Origin: Lytechinus variegatus
Lineage: Eukaryota > Echinodermata > Echinoidea > Temnopleuroida > Toxopneustidae
Assembly: GCF_018143015.1 (NCBI RefSeq)
Contig: NC_054756.1
Location: 18,373,361 to 18,437,360, forward strand
DNA: 64,000 bases
Reading direction: 5' to 3'
Within the stretch, counting starts at the first letter, position 1, and each line of letters opens with the position of its first letter. Positions 34,355 through 46,384 of this stretch are shown piece after piece. Below the pieces are notes generated by a model that was not told where the DNA came from, did no database searches, and worked only from the letters and a program-made list of their open reading frames with translations. Made by a program: the position numbers and the translations under genes.

Positions 34355-36097
34355 AGTGTCAAAATTACACCGGACGGCGCGCGGCGTTGCGTGAGGATCC
34401 CACCAATCATTTTACACCACATCTAAATTTATGTAAAGATTTTGTTTGTTATATCACGACTTTTCAGTGTATAATCCAAAGGACACACGTCCTGATCACA
34501 GAACCGAAGGTTTTTTCAGTCATATAGCACATCGAATCTGACAATGAGCATGCCTGACATATCATCTGCTAGTAGCAAAGCTACATGTATTAGTATTATA
34601 AACTAAAATAGAATAGACCAGTGTTATGTAGTAGCACATGGGTGAATGTGCAAATCGATGTCTCTATACTGTCAGCTATTACTAACGAACGAAACGATTC
34701 ACGTTTCTATTTTAAAAAATTGTAATTTTGGTAGAACGATTCGTTTAAATTCATTTACATACAAAGACCGAAATAAAAAAATGTATAATCATTGACATTG
34801 TTATACCACGATTACAGAGGAGACAAAGGACAAGTATAAGTGTTTTTTATGCAAATAGTAGTTTTAAGAATTTTATTTAGTCTTATATACACAACGATAT
34901 TTCATATATAGATAGGCACTACACAAAAATCTAGAAATAAATCATTGAATAAAAAATTCATATAATGTTTGTCATTTAATGAAAATAATATGATATGCAA
35001 TTGTCTCAACTCTCTACAGCTGCTCCGATATATATTTTTCAAACTGCCAAGCCTTGGTAAAATGATGTGGAGAGATAGAAGGAGAGAGAAAAATAGAGGG
35101 GGTGGGTGTTAGAAAGAGAGAGGGAGAGAGAGAGAGAGAATGAGTGGGAGGGGGAGGGAAAGGCAGAGACGATCGCAACGGTAATGTTTATTTTTAAGTT
35201 GTTAATAAAAAAAAGATAATCAAAAAGTTAGTGGTGATCATTGTGATTTTCGTGTTTATGATGATGATGATCTTGACGACGGAGGTGATGAAGTGTAGCT
35301 AGGTAAAGTAAGTGTATGTTCATCTGACGACACGTCCTTGAGATTGATGAAGCTTGCATATCTTCACCTTTTTTAAAAACCAAGAGGGTTTCAGTGGAAA
35401 GAAACTAATTTTGAGATAAACGCGTCAAAACGTTATCCTTTTTATATGAAAAGTGCGCAAAAGTTGAATTTGTAATGCCACAACAGTATACCGAAGGAAT
35501 AGTTTGAAACCATGAACGGCTCGCAATTGTCGATAGAAATATGTTTTCAATCGATTTGGGCCTCTTGGGACAATTCGTGAACATATCTGGTTTAGTCATT
35601 TCCAGAGCTACCAAGTTTTACGCATTATGCGTGAGACTCAACCATTTTGGACTCTTGTTCATCACCTCAAATCTCTGTCTCACGCAACGATCACAGCCTA
35701 TGCATATACATTGTACACAATGTCTGTGATCTCACCCAGATTCAAAGAAAATCTCACGCATAGCTGGTCTTTGAACTTGGCATCTCTGCATTTCCCTGTC
35801 TTTTCTTTCAAATTCATAAAAAAATGTCGTCATCTATGGAGTATAGTGAACGAGTGATGGGTAAAAAAACTCAACTTCAAATATTGGAAGAAGGAGCTAT
35901 TAATTAAATCTTAAAGAATGGGCATTGCAAAGTATGGCGGACCAGTCACAGATTGAGGATCTCTTGCTGCAGTGCATGATGCGTATTTCAATGTTCAACC
36001 AGTATCGGCAATCGTTGGGCTATCGGGCACGGTGTAAATGCAAACTTCCAGAAGAAAAATGTCACGTTTACATTCGAGTTGTATTTGCTTCCATCTG
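34355..36097. other. Gene-free stretch between transporter and receptor
   Basis: AT-rich DNA with a GA-rich patch at about 35075-35165. No conserved coding segment is recognised on either strand. Confidence 0.45.
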
Positions 36098-36322
36098 GGC
36101 CCCGTCTCACATAATAGCTACGATTGATGAAAATGAGTTTGTTCAAAATATTTTCGATGATGCATAATCATACATTCATCATTTTTCTTGAAAGAAGTGT
36201 GCTTCTCTTTGTTTGCAAAGAACATTGTGCAAGATGCCTGTAGAAAAAAATAAGACATTGATGGATTTCCATATAGCTGAGGTTGATCTGATCAGTCGTA
36301 ACTCTTTGGAAGACGAGGCCCA
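36098..36322 (-). mobile_element. MITE family B, copy 4
   Basis: Contains GTTTGTTCAAAATATTTTCG, CATTGATGGATTTCCATATAG and GATCTGATCAGTCGTAACTC, matching the family B interior and right end. The left end is partly eroded. Confidence 0.55.
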
Positions 36323-36887
36323 GAAACACACTCTATAAATATCACAGACTTTAATCTGAGTACAATGTAGAAATTATTTAGACGATATTCTTGCCCATGC
36401 TTATGGCAGAGAAAATGGGTCTTGGCAGTTCAAGTGACTTGTCGTTTCTTTACTTAACTCGTTCTTTCTTGAAGATTCAACTTTTCCGTTTGGCATGCTC
36501 ATTGTAAAAAGTTTTAAAATGTCCAAGCCTCTTTTTATTAGATTGAACGAGAAAAAATAATGTTATATAGGAACAACCTAAGACTAAGACTTTCAATCAA
36601 GAGGCGTAGGGCTTATTCTTGAAAGACTGTCGACTTTCCGAAGATTCTCCACATTCGCAAACAATCCGAGTGCCTTCAAAAAATGAAATGATGTCATGAA
36701 CAAGTTCTCATCAAGATTTTGATGTCTCCAGGATAAAGACCCTTCCTCATCTATAATTGTGAGAGTAGGCAAATCTAATTTTTGCATTACTGGGAAACGT
36801 CACATTTATATATCGAAATTATGCATGAAGTCCATAGGTACTCAATAAATAATTACTTATTACAATGTTCAAATATTCTTAACGGGG

Positions 36888-39800
36888 TTATGAGTCAGTT
36901 GATGTATAAAGTTCATTTTCAACCATGCAAGTCTCGTCAAAGCTGTCCTCTCGAACAACCTTTCGATGTTCTTTCTTCAGAGGTTTCGCATACATTTCAT
37001 CAAGGTTCAAGCTCTCCTCGAGATCCCCGCCATTTTCTATGGTCGAATACCCGGTGTGGCTGGTCTCGGTTCCACCATCCCCATCGGGAATCCCCCGACC
37101 ACCTCCGAGGTAGCTGTTTGGGTCGACTCGTAAGTCCTCGTCTTCAATCGTCTCATAACCCGTGTCTTTCCTCGGCACGCGCCGCGCCCTCTCCTTATGC
37201 GGCTTCGCGTAGAGATCGCGAATTGCCGGAGGAGTCATCGGCTTGCTTCGGCTTTCCGGAGCCGATGACGAACTTGCGGAAACCACGTCTGGGACGGTGC
37301 TGTACATTTCGGAATTCCTTTCGCCGTATGAAAACAGGTCGGCCTGCTCGTATGTATGGCTCCTAGGTGTGATAACTAACGGTGTACTCAGAGGAACATC
37401 CCCGTTTTCACAGTAACTGTTTGGCGTCGTTTCCGGGGTTTCTATTTCTTGAATGTCGAGGGTTATTTCTTCGTAAGGACGATTACTGGGCTTTCGTTTA
37501 GAATCAGGTGGTGATGACCTGTATCATTATGAAAGAGAGAGAGAGAGGGGGGGGGGGGGGGGGGGATGGAGATAAATCATTAAAAAAAGTTAAATTCATA
37601 ACAGTCCTAAATCCCAACAATAAATACGCATATTATGTAAACCATATAGCCTATTAACAAACAGAACGTTCATGGCTTGACATGGCTTGTAGTGTTGCTA
37701 TGCCAGGCAAGTTCGATGAAAACACATTTTCCCTATGGGTTGTATCTTGGGAATAATCATTATTCCCATGATACAACACATAGGGATAATGTGCTTTCAT
37801 TGAACTTGCCTGGCCTAGCAACACTACACAATAAAGACTGTATCACATGGACAAATGAGAGTTCGTTTAGGCATGGAACGCCTCGTTCCTATAAGACCTA
37901 AGGAAATATACAACTGTGAATTCAGACATTCGATTTGTGGCTATGTTTTTTTTTTGCATGGTACTTTGGATATACACGGTACTCTGGAAACCAAAACGAT
38001 ATCCGTATTCTGGATGACTTTTTTGCCTAGTACTATTCCCAAAGCCATGAAATCGTAAGATGGCAATCGCAAGTCGTTGGTTCACCGATACGATGACACT
38101 AAATATGATAGATTTATCGATCGTACGATGATCGTTGCACATGCAAACTAGTCATAAGCTAACTTTAAAAGAATGTTTAATAATCCTATACCTTCTTCGC
38201 ACGAGGAAGACGACTGCCAATACTAGGAAAACTGTAATAACTGATAATGAAATGACAACAGCTATACCGGAGGGCTGGTTGATGAAATCTGGACGAAAAG
38301 AAAAAAAAATGATCTAGAAATAATAATTAAGAGAGAGAAAAAAAAGGATTGTCAGTTGACTTAATGTTTTTTTTTTCGAAACGGAAGGGGATGGGTAGCA
38401 AGTGACGTTTCGCACTTTTCATAATAAAATTCTTTCAAACATATCCTATATGTTTTTAATAAATAGCCGGGTAATAATAGCAGGGCCCGCTGGGAGAACA
38501 GTTTTCGGAACTGAAGTGGCTACCCTGGGTAAATATACCTTTATTATTATTATTATTATTATTATTATAATAAATAATTCCGTTCATCATCACAATACTG
38601 GTTCAAGTAAAAAAGATTATTGTCCCAAGGTTAAAACACAAATTATCCTAAAGTCATTAAGACACTATGGCCCACGCATTTGGAATAATCTTTCCGATGA
38701 AATTAAGTACTAAACAACAATTACGTCATGTATATCCAAGTAAAAAATATATAAATGAATATGCAAAATTATTTGTTTTCTTTCTCCTTGCCGAAATCTC
38801 ATACATTTACCTTCCCAGACTCCCTGTATTTTGGTGGTATTTGTTGATGCTGCGTGTACATTTATTCATTCAATGTTGTTATTATGTAGGCCTAATGGTA
38901 CTTAATTTCATTTACTGGGAACTACTACTCACAGGTTTTTATAAACTTTTCTGTAATTTCCATTTTTCTCTTATATCATTTGTCATTCCCTGTTCTATTT
39001 ATAAATGAATTGAACTAGACTTAGCTGAACTGAACACATTCGGCGGGTGTGACTTATTGCATAATCTAATTCGGGGGACCGGCCATGCATGGACAACACC
39101 CAGACAATGAAATAGATTACTAAATAGTTCAATCCTCAAACACTTCAAAGTAAAAATTAAACCGAGTTAATAAAAAAATCAACAGCCGGTATAGCTTCAT
39201 GTATAAACCAAGATTATACTATCACCCTTTTCATAGTTTGCAAGTTTCACTAGACCGTAGTTATGATTTTTGAGAAGTTCACTACCAGGTAATTTTGGCA
39301 TGTATGTTATCTTATTACTGCTCTACTCGACTAGCTGTTTTCCTAGAGACAAAGTCTTATAGGCCTATCTATCGAAAGTATACACCAATTCCCCCCTCAC
39401 AATAAAAATCATGCCCAAGGAAAAAAAAAGAGAAAATGAATAAAAGTTAAGAGAGATTATAATATTCTCTGCATAATATGTCCAAATCTAACACAGAATT
39501 GGATTTTTGTGATAAAAAAATGTCGAGCCTTTTTTTTAGCTTGCTTTGTTTGCTCGCACCTCATCATAAATTTTTGCCCCATACGCCATTATGTCGCCCC
39601 CTCAAAGTTGCTGGCTCATTACGCCACTGCCTGAGAGTGATCTGTTTAAATCTCCTTGCTGAGAGCAAACTAAAAAGGAGAATGATGATTGCGGACACAT
39701 TAAAAGAGAGGGGAGCGTGCGTGCGTTCATACGTACTTCCTTCCTTTGCCACCATCCTGACCGTCACCGCGGGGGTGCTTGGGTAACCATATGTGACTTC

Positions 39801-42800
39801 CGGTTGTGTACGGTTGTATCCAGTGTCTTCAGTAGGTCCGTGGAGGCACGATCATCGGGCAATTTTGGAGATTGGACAGAGACAAACAACGTAAAAATAA
39901 AGCAGCACTCTTATGAATAATACAGAAAGCTTCTCTCAAAGTAATCATGAACAGAAGGCCTATGGGTGTAAGAGGTGGGGGGGGGGGGGGGACTATGGAC
40001 CCTAAAGCCATTTTAAAGGAATTTCTCAATGCCACCTGGAGAAAATAAAACACCATGGGTTTAAACAAAAGAAAGTGTATCATTTTGTGTCCCTCCCTGC
40101 ACTATCAAAAGGTCCGTGTGTATGTGTGAGTTTTTATTTATTTATTTTTTTTTTTTTGGGGGGGGGGGTCGAACGGGATTTGATTTAATTTTGGTTGTCA
40201 GGGGCTTCTTTACGAAGTGAGCTCCTTTCCCATCTTAGACTTACCACTGGTTTTTATTAATCCCACAACTACCAATCCTGAAATTTAAATTTAAATCTTT
40301 CAAAACTATTCAACAGATATAATGGAATGGTTCAACATTAAACATATCATTCGTATATTTATATATATTTAAGTTTTTAATGAAAATAACAATAATATTC
40401 CGCATTTACATAGCGTTTAATACATCGGAACGACGCATCTATAAGCGCTTTACAGACTTATTATTACCCCGGTCATCGGATCCTTGCATGCCCGCATACA
40501 ATGTATGCACCTTCTCCACTCCCTGGGGAGCATTCCAACAAGAGTTCCAAGACTCAATTGCTAGGCATACTACATATAGGCTTTCACATCCTGCCGGGTA
40601 CCCATTTAACACCTGGGTCGAGCGTGGCAAAGTGTGGATTAACGCCTTGCCAAAGGACGCTAGGCCATGGTGGGATTCGAACACACGACCCTCTGATTAC
40701 AAGGCGAGAGTCAGAACCGCTACACCACGGCGCTTCCACAGCGCTTCCACGGCGCTTGGGCGAGAAATTTATTGAATAAATCATGAAGAATCACAACATT
40801 TATACATAGAATTTACTTGAAACAATAGTTTTTTTTTATAAGCCTAGAATATTCACCTTTCGTCGTGGTCCGTTTGTTTTGATAAAATGACGTCAGAGTT
40901 GTTATTGGACGACTTGTAGGCCTTGGTCTATCACTCGCAACTGCACAATCATGATAATGAAATCAACACATATATTCATAGATATGAATTACCTTCGATG
41001 ATATTTTTGAACATGTATTATAATACAAACTATTAAAAAAATAACCGAGCAAAATCATGAACTATCTTAGATGTGACATCAATAATATTATTCGTTTTGG
41101 TTGTGAAAATATTTGTACTTTGGATGAGAAATGTATTGCACTTATTGTAGGTGATTATACACACCTGAAATTGATTTCAAGATTATGATTATGAAACTAT
41201 TTTTTCGTTGATTTTTCGTATCGAATATTCACAAAACGTTTAATATGTATTTATTCAGGGTTTGATATTGTAGAAAGCAATATGATCAGATAATATTTTT
41301 ACAAGCCAAGTACAACGCTTACCTTTGAAAACAGCGAGTGCCTCGTATCCTCCACAGCTTTCTGAAGGAGCTCCCCCACACGGATAATGACATTGCGAAT
41401 CACTTATTCTCCCGTACCTCGAGTAATCGGCACCCTCAGTCCCGCAAGTACACTTTGTCCCGAACTTCAACCCCGCGTACACGAATCCATTTCTGATACA
41501 GAAATCCACACATCGAGAACGCGTCATAACCAGGTCGGCTACGACTACTCCCGTCAAAACCGGATCGGTGAACCGGTCGGTAAAACAGCCCATGTATCCG
41601 CTATCTGGTGGTCGTAAGGTGAAAGGACATTGCTCATTTAATATTCTATTATGAGAGTGGTGTTGGCTCAGTCGGTAACGCGTCTCCCCATCGAACCAAA
41701 GATCGTGGGTTCGAGTCCACCCCGGGCGAATGACTGAAGCCAGTGCGTTGTGTGAAAACGTCTCTCCCATGTTTCATAGATGCAGGCTATGTTACAATGG
41801 AAAACACTCCGTCCCTCGGATAGGACGTTGAATGGAGGCCCCATGTAGAGGAGAGTCACCACCTTTGCACGTTAAGAACCCACTATACTATTCGTATAGG
41901 AGTAGGGGAAAACCCCCGGTGTAGTGGTCCACCTGCATCCCCCCCAATCAGTTATATCGGGAGGAGAGACCTGCAGGTCATAGTGGTTCAGTTCCCTTTT
42001 CGCCTCCCAGGCACAGGTGACGCCAAACAAATAATAATAATTATAAATTATACATAAAGCAATCATAAAAAACATAGAAGAGGACATGGTATGGGTATCA
42101 ATTTACATTTTCAATTCTATTTTATCTTATTTGCACGTAGCACTGAATGAGTAGAGTATCCTGGATGATACCTGTAACTAGCGAGGACGATGGTATTGGG
42201 GTAAATGTAAAATAGACAGTAGACAGTCAAAAAAATATTGTTTTGGTTGATCTAACATGTCCGACCCCCCCCCCCATAAAACAAGAAGGCCGAACACATT
42301 TGAAGTAGAAATTGAAATCTGAATCTGACCTGAGAACCATATCCAGGGGAAATTTTGGGACTCATAATTATGACCATAATCTAAACTATGCTTTCTACCT
42401 TTACGAGAAGAATGGAGAAGGGATAGAGATGGATAGGCAGGGGAAGGGAGAGAGAAAGAGAGAGAGAGGGGGGGGGGGGAGTGAGAAACAGGGAGACAGC
42501 GACAAAGACAGAGCAAAGCAGGCAAGAGGGGAGGGAGGATACAGTAAGTTTTAAATTTACCCCGTCTGTAGCATACAGCACCGGCTACCTGTCGAGATGC
42601 ACATACGGTTTCGGTGTAGGAACAGTTATTTAGATGATATTCTGAAATTGAATAAAAAAAAGTAGCAAGCAGTAGCAATTCAGATATGTTATCCAAAAAG
42701 ACAAAGAGAGGATAAGTATACAAATAATGCACATATGTGAGTGCATCGGTCATGTCGGTAGGTTCTGTGAGCATAAGGTAACTATGGAAATGTTTAAACG

Positions 42801-43868
42801 CAGCCGAGTGGGTTTAGACTAGTTTCTATAGTTACAGCATGCTCACTAGTCCTACCGATGAACAACAACAACAAAAAAAACCTGTGCATCATTTGTTTTA
42901 TAAAATGGTGGATTTATTTTGGTGAAAAATCATTTTTTTATACAACCATGCCTAACTTTACCGACGAATGGCTAGTCATGCATCCCGTAAATTTGCCATG
43001 CATAGGTAATTACCGGACGCAAGGCAAATTTACCGGAGCATGGCTGGCCATGCGTCGGTAATTACTTATGCATGATCTTCATTCTATAGGATTACATATG
43101 AAACATGCGAAAAACACGCCTTATGATTCAGTCACATTTGCGAAACAATCCTAGACCGGCATATGGTATTTTGCAATTGACATACCAACGGTCGTTTTGG
43201 AGTCGGTTTCGTTGGTGTGACTGTATCGTGTATATACACTCAGAAAATGGCTGCGTAGTAATTCATCCAATGTGTGTGTGGGGGGGGGGGGGTGCTTGTT
43301 TGTTGGGTAAATATTTGGCGAAAGGCATGCTTCATAGGCAAGTTTTCATATGACATTGAGTAATTTATACGGCAACACAGCCGCACATTCTTGATCCTGC
43401 ACATTTTAAGTGTATTGTAACAGTAAAATATAGTCTCTTATATCATCTTATATACAAAAACAGTTAAACGGCAACACAACATTTATCAACAATCTTGATC
43501 CAGTTCACTTTTTTGTCACAGTAGTATATAGTCTTTATCATCTTATGCAAAAATACACACATTTTAAAAGGTTAATATTTCCCCTGCTGTTTTTATTCAG
43601 ACAGGAAAAAATGTGTTAAGGGGGATTGCTTTACCATTCCCAGAGCAATGGAACGCGGTCGTAGACATCGGGTAATTGCCTGCCGGGTACGGACTGCTCG
43701 TCAAAGCCCTGTTAGCACCAGGATAACCGAGTTGCCGGCAAATCACGATGACATCCAGAATATCGAATTCGCTGCTTCCGCATATTATTTGCCAGTTGTA
43801 TAGATCAGTAGTGATCTCAACGCTCCCTTCATGCGCTCCATTTCCATTCCCATTCTCAAGACGAACAT
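36888..43868 (-). CDS. Single-pass receptor: SRCR domain, WSC domain, Thr-rich stalk, membrane helix, tyrosine-rich tail (5' end not found)
   Basis: Exons in gene order are 43635-43868 and 42561-42641 (SRCR), 41323-41604 (WSC), 40857-40940 (stalk), 38192-38288 (membrane helix) and 36888-37518 (tail, TAA stop). Borders are GT-AG, the extracellular exons are all phase 1-1, and about 469 residues are visible. The SRCR domain starts DVRLENGNGNGAHEGSVEI and has six cysteines (WQIIC, VIVIC, FHC, NNC, ETVC, GAVC), fitting group A. The WSC domain (GYMGCF..RCVDFC..KCTCG..QCHYPCGG..ESCGG) has eight cysteines; the family binds carbohydrate. The helix is GIAVVISLSVITVFLVLAVV followed by FLVRRR. The 200-residue tail has eleven tyrosines, including PYEEI, two YAKP, GYETI, GYSTI and MYSTV. 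An innate-immune or adhesion receptor is inferred. The signal-peptide exon should lie right of 43868 but was not identified. Confidence 0.8.
37688..37828. repeat. Near-perfect 70-bp-arm hairpin in the receptor's last intron
   Basis: The arms (TGTAGTGTTGCTATGCCAGG to GGGAATAATC and its inverse) differ at about six of 70 positions, with almost no loop (GGGAATAATCATTATTCCC centre). Non-coding. It is either a very young foldback MITE or a long-hairpin small-RNA precursor. Confidence 0.75.
38467..38575 (+). repeat. SINE 3' body with (ATT)n tail
   Basis: GCAGGGCCCGCTGGGAGAAC and GGAACTGAAGTGGCTACCCT with GGGTAAATA, then TTATTATTATT. It is nearly identical to the minus-strand copy at 51931 and related to the 3' part of the SINE at 17478. 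The tRNA head is missing. Confidence 0.7.
38577..39030 (+). pseudogene. LINE 3' fragment (reverse-transcriptase C terminus)
   Basis: The plus frame encodes LKSLRHYGPRIWNNLSDEIK, the conserved RxYGPxIWNxLPxxIK end of LINE reverse transcriptases, followed in a shifted frame by KYINEYAKLF-like sequence and an AT-rich 3' end (TTTATAAATGAATTGAACT). Only the 3' few hundred bases remain, inside a receptor intron. Confidence 0.65.
39390..39650. mobile_element. MITE fragment with GGCGTA-type end
   Basis: TACGCCATTATGTCGCCCCC and TACGCCACTGCCTGA near the right, with an interior like that of 63001-63202 (ATAATATTCTCTGCATAATA, TTTGCTCGCACCTC), indicate a related degenerate copy. Boundaries are approximate. 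Confidence 0.35.
40380..40765 (-). repeat. tRNA-derived SINE, about 385 bp
   Basis: On the minus strand the head has box A CGTGGTGTAGCGGTTCTGAC and box B GTGTTCGAATCCCA, then CATGGCCTAGCGTCC, GGGTACCCGGCAGGATGTGA and a 3' end AAACGCTATGTAAATGCGG leading to ATTATTGTTATT. It lies in the receptor intron between the helix and stalk exons. Poly-specific frames across it are not genes. Confidence 0.7.
41655..42050 (+). repeat. tRNA-derived SINE, about 395 bp
   Basis: Plus-strand head with box A TTGGCTCAGTCGGTAACGC and box B GGGTTCGAGTCC, a long body (AGGACGTTGAATGGAGGCCC, GTTAAGAACCCACTATAC, GGTCATAGTGGTTCAGTTCC) and an (AAT)n tail. It is inserted about 50 bp from the acceptor of the WSC exon, antisense to the receptor. 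Confidence 0.75.
42957..43061. repeat. Hairpin repeat
   Basis: The arms TTACCGACGAATGGCTAG and CTGGCCATGCGTCGGTAA, each followed by GTAAATTTGCC or its inverse, form a foldback of about 40 bp per arm. Located in the intron between the two SRCR exons. Confidence 0.6.
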
Positions 43869-46384
43869 CTAAAAAGTGAGAGAGAGGGAGAGAGAGAAAA
43901 AAAAATGTACATATCGATCACCTCACAAAATCAGAATCAAGCACACTTAATCAAATGAATTGAAATTGGACTAGAAAAACACCTAAATGTGTGTTTGAAT
44001 GCCCTACATGGTTGTTATAACTTTAGAAACATGAACTTAGATTTGTTTTCTTGTCATAATTTCGATTTGTACGTGACGCGTTCAACAATTCCAATCACTC
44101 GTCCCCTATTTGATGTTGTAGCTTAGCGATGGACGGTATGAGTATGATGCGGTATGATGTATAGAGTGAGTGATAAGCGACGATATTGTGAAGTAATCAT
44201 GACACTATGAATTGCTTTTAGTACCTGTCTATGTTTCCACGCTGTACGTGTCATATTTCCTTTCGTGTCCACACTGAGGATTTTTATTTCATTTTCATCG
44301 GTTGATAGTGTTTTTGGCAAATCCGTCAATTTTGAATATCATTGCATATTTGCATTCGTCCTTAGAACATCCAAGATTTTTTTCGTGGTTTATTTTAAAA
44401 CACTCATGCACTCACAAAAAAAACTTAATGTGTTTGGATTTTTTTCATTTTGAAAAGGAAGAGCGAGATGATATCATGTTAGATTGTGACACGGCAATTG
44501 ATCCTGCGACATTTACGAAGGTCTGAATATCTCAGAGGGTATTGGGTTAGAGCAAAGATTTGCACGGTTGAATGAATGTAATATTCGAAACATTAACAGT
44601 TGTATAGGACTACTGCTTTTCTTTATCGGATAACGAACTATTTAATTCGTCAGGGCCAATATTTTGCACCCTTTTTTCGATTTGCGCATCATCGTCCCTA
44701 AGCCTTGGTTTCAGGCCCTTTCAATAATAATCGCGAAAAACGACCCGTGTGAACATGGCCTTGTCATCGGGGAAGGCGGATCGCGAGATTCTTCCTAGCG
44801 GGTTTCTGATATCACCCTATCACTTCCTGTCAAGAAAACCTTTGTAATCTGTAACCCTTTCGTCTTCCTCTGACACATTCATATCTGTATCCCGAACATT
44901 GATCACCCAAACCCATCAACAAAAAATTTGGATTAACAAAAGCATGATATACAAGCGAGGCAGTCAAGGCCGTATGAGGTCCGCGTAAGCCCCGCGCGCT
45001 TACGGAAAGATTTCGACATCCCGCTCGCAAGTTCACCAACAACAAAGAATTCGAATTGAGCGTAAGCGTGACCGAGCTATTAGGTATTATGACGCCTTAG
45101 TTGGGATCATGCTCCTACGTTACTCATACCCTGCGTCATGATGACATCATGATGACATCACACCTGGCTCGGGTCGTCGAGTGATGTTCTCAAGTGTAAG
45201 AACTCGAAGTGGATTTTGGGGGCAATCTTGGAAGATAGGGTGCATATAGACCGGCAAAGTCATTCTGCTACCTATCGAGAATGCGTGGATAAAATTGTCT
45301 TGATGGATCTAATTTTGTATACATGTTTTAAATTTGCTTTTCAATGCCCCAATACAACAACAACAACAACTACAAAGAACCAAACAATAGAATCGGATTC
45401 GTTCGGACACACAGAGGGAGGGGGGGGGGGTCTTTTTATACTTTTTTCAGGTTCACAATTTTTGTCTGCTCCACACATTCCTTGATCATTTTAGAGGAAT
45501 GTGTGTTACCAATCATTTATAAATGGTTTACGTTTATCTTACCATATTCCTGGGGAAATATATCAACATCCGATGATTGTCAAATGTATCCGGTATTCTG
45601 TATTCGTGCGTTTTGTCTGGAAACTGCAATTACTAATGCAACAATAATTGATCCGATGACAACTTGGATAGATTTTATATCACATCATTATCATGACTTT
45701 GTTATAGTCGAGTGGTTTCCAGGTTTAAAGGGGAAATCAAACCTTGGTCACGAAATGGTATGTGAGAGAGGATGTAATAAGAAAAACAGAATGGTAAAAT
45801 TTTAACAGAAATTGGACAAGAAATAAGAGTTTAATGTAAGATTTAAAGCCGGACTGAGACTTGTTTGTTTGTTTTATTTATTTACATACGGTAAAAAACC
45901 TGCTATCAGCCGTCAGGATGTTTTTCAGCAAGTCCGTAGAACATACGTACAATAATATAAAAATAACAAAAACAAATTTATACAAGAGTGAATAATAAAA
46001 GCAAAGTGACATTAAAATAACATTGAGAATAACTATTCTCAATACGGTTAAGTAAATCATGACAACTTCCCCCAATTAGCTTTGCGCTCAACTTTACAGG
46101 GATTTGTAACTAAGCTCATCCACTGGGTGCATAAACATCCTAATTAACGAAAGCTATCTTTCGAAGTAAAACCATTGAAATATGGGTGAGAATTCCTTTC
46201 TTAAAACCTTTGAAAATGACATTTTGTCAATCGAGTCTATTAACATGATTGATGGAAAGTTAGTTACTGCATAACAATGTTGCCAATTTGGAAACACCGT
46301 AGGCCAATGGCAATAGACCGTATACGTAGAGATTACAAGTTTCTACAACTTCAAACACTTTTATTGTAAGTTTGAATTACGATA
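43869..46384. other. Receptor 5' flank, no exon identified
   Basis: The receptor's first exon and promoter are expected here or further right. No signal-peptide-like exon with the required phase-1 donor was found. Stretches resembling exons (minus 44233-44340 and minus 45600-45680, the latter with a hydrophobic run) fail on phase or stop codons. An AT-rich LINE-like 3' end lies at about 45850-46070. Confidence 0.4.

Noticed and set aside
36593-36787. 64-codon minus frame just downstream of the receptor stop
   Set aside because: Protein-like composition, but it follows the TAA of the tail exon without a clear acceptor and matches nothing I recognise; treated as 3' UTR.
40584-40784. Several overlapping 66-131-codon frames
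   Set aside because: All fall in a tRNA-derived SINE that is GC-richer than its surroundings; no protein family.
44233-44340. Possible minus-strand exon upstream of the SRCR exons (SKLTDLPKTLSTDENEIK..)
   Set aside because: Its donor would leave phase 0, while the SRCR exon needs phase 1, and it shows no signal peptide or domain.
45600-45690. Hydrophobic minus-strand segment (VVIGSIIVALVIAVS) resembling a membrane-helix exon
   Set aside because: A stop follows shortly, the acceptor is weak, and no partner exons were found; AT-rich DNA often encodes Ile/Val runs.
45344-45805. 153-codon plus-strand frame
   Set aside because: No domain; Ile/Phe/Tyr-rich composition of AT-rich intergenic DNA, beginning in an AAC repeat.
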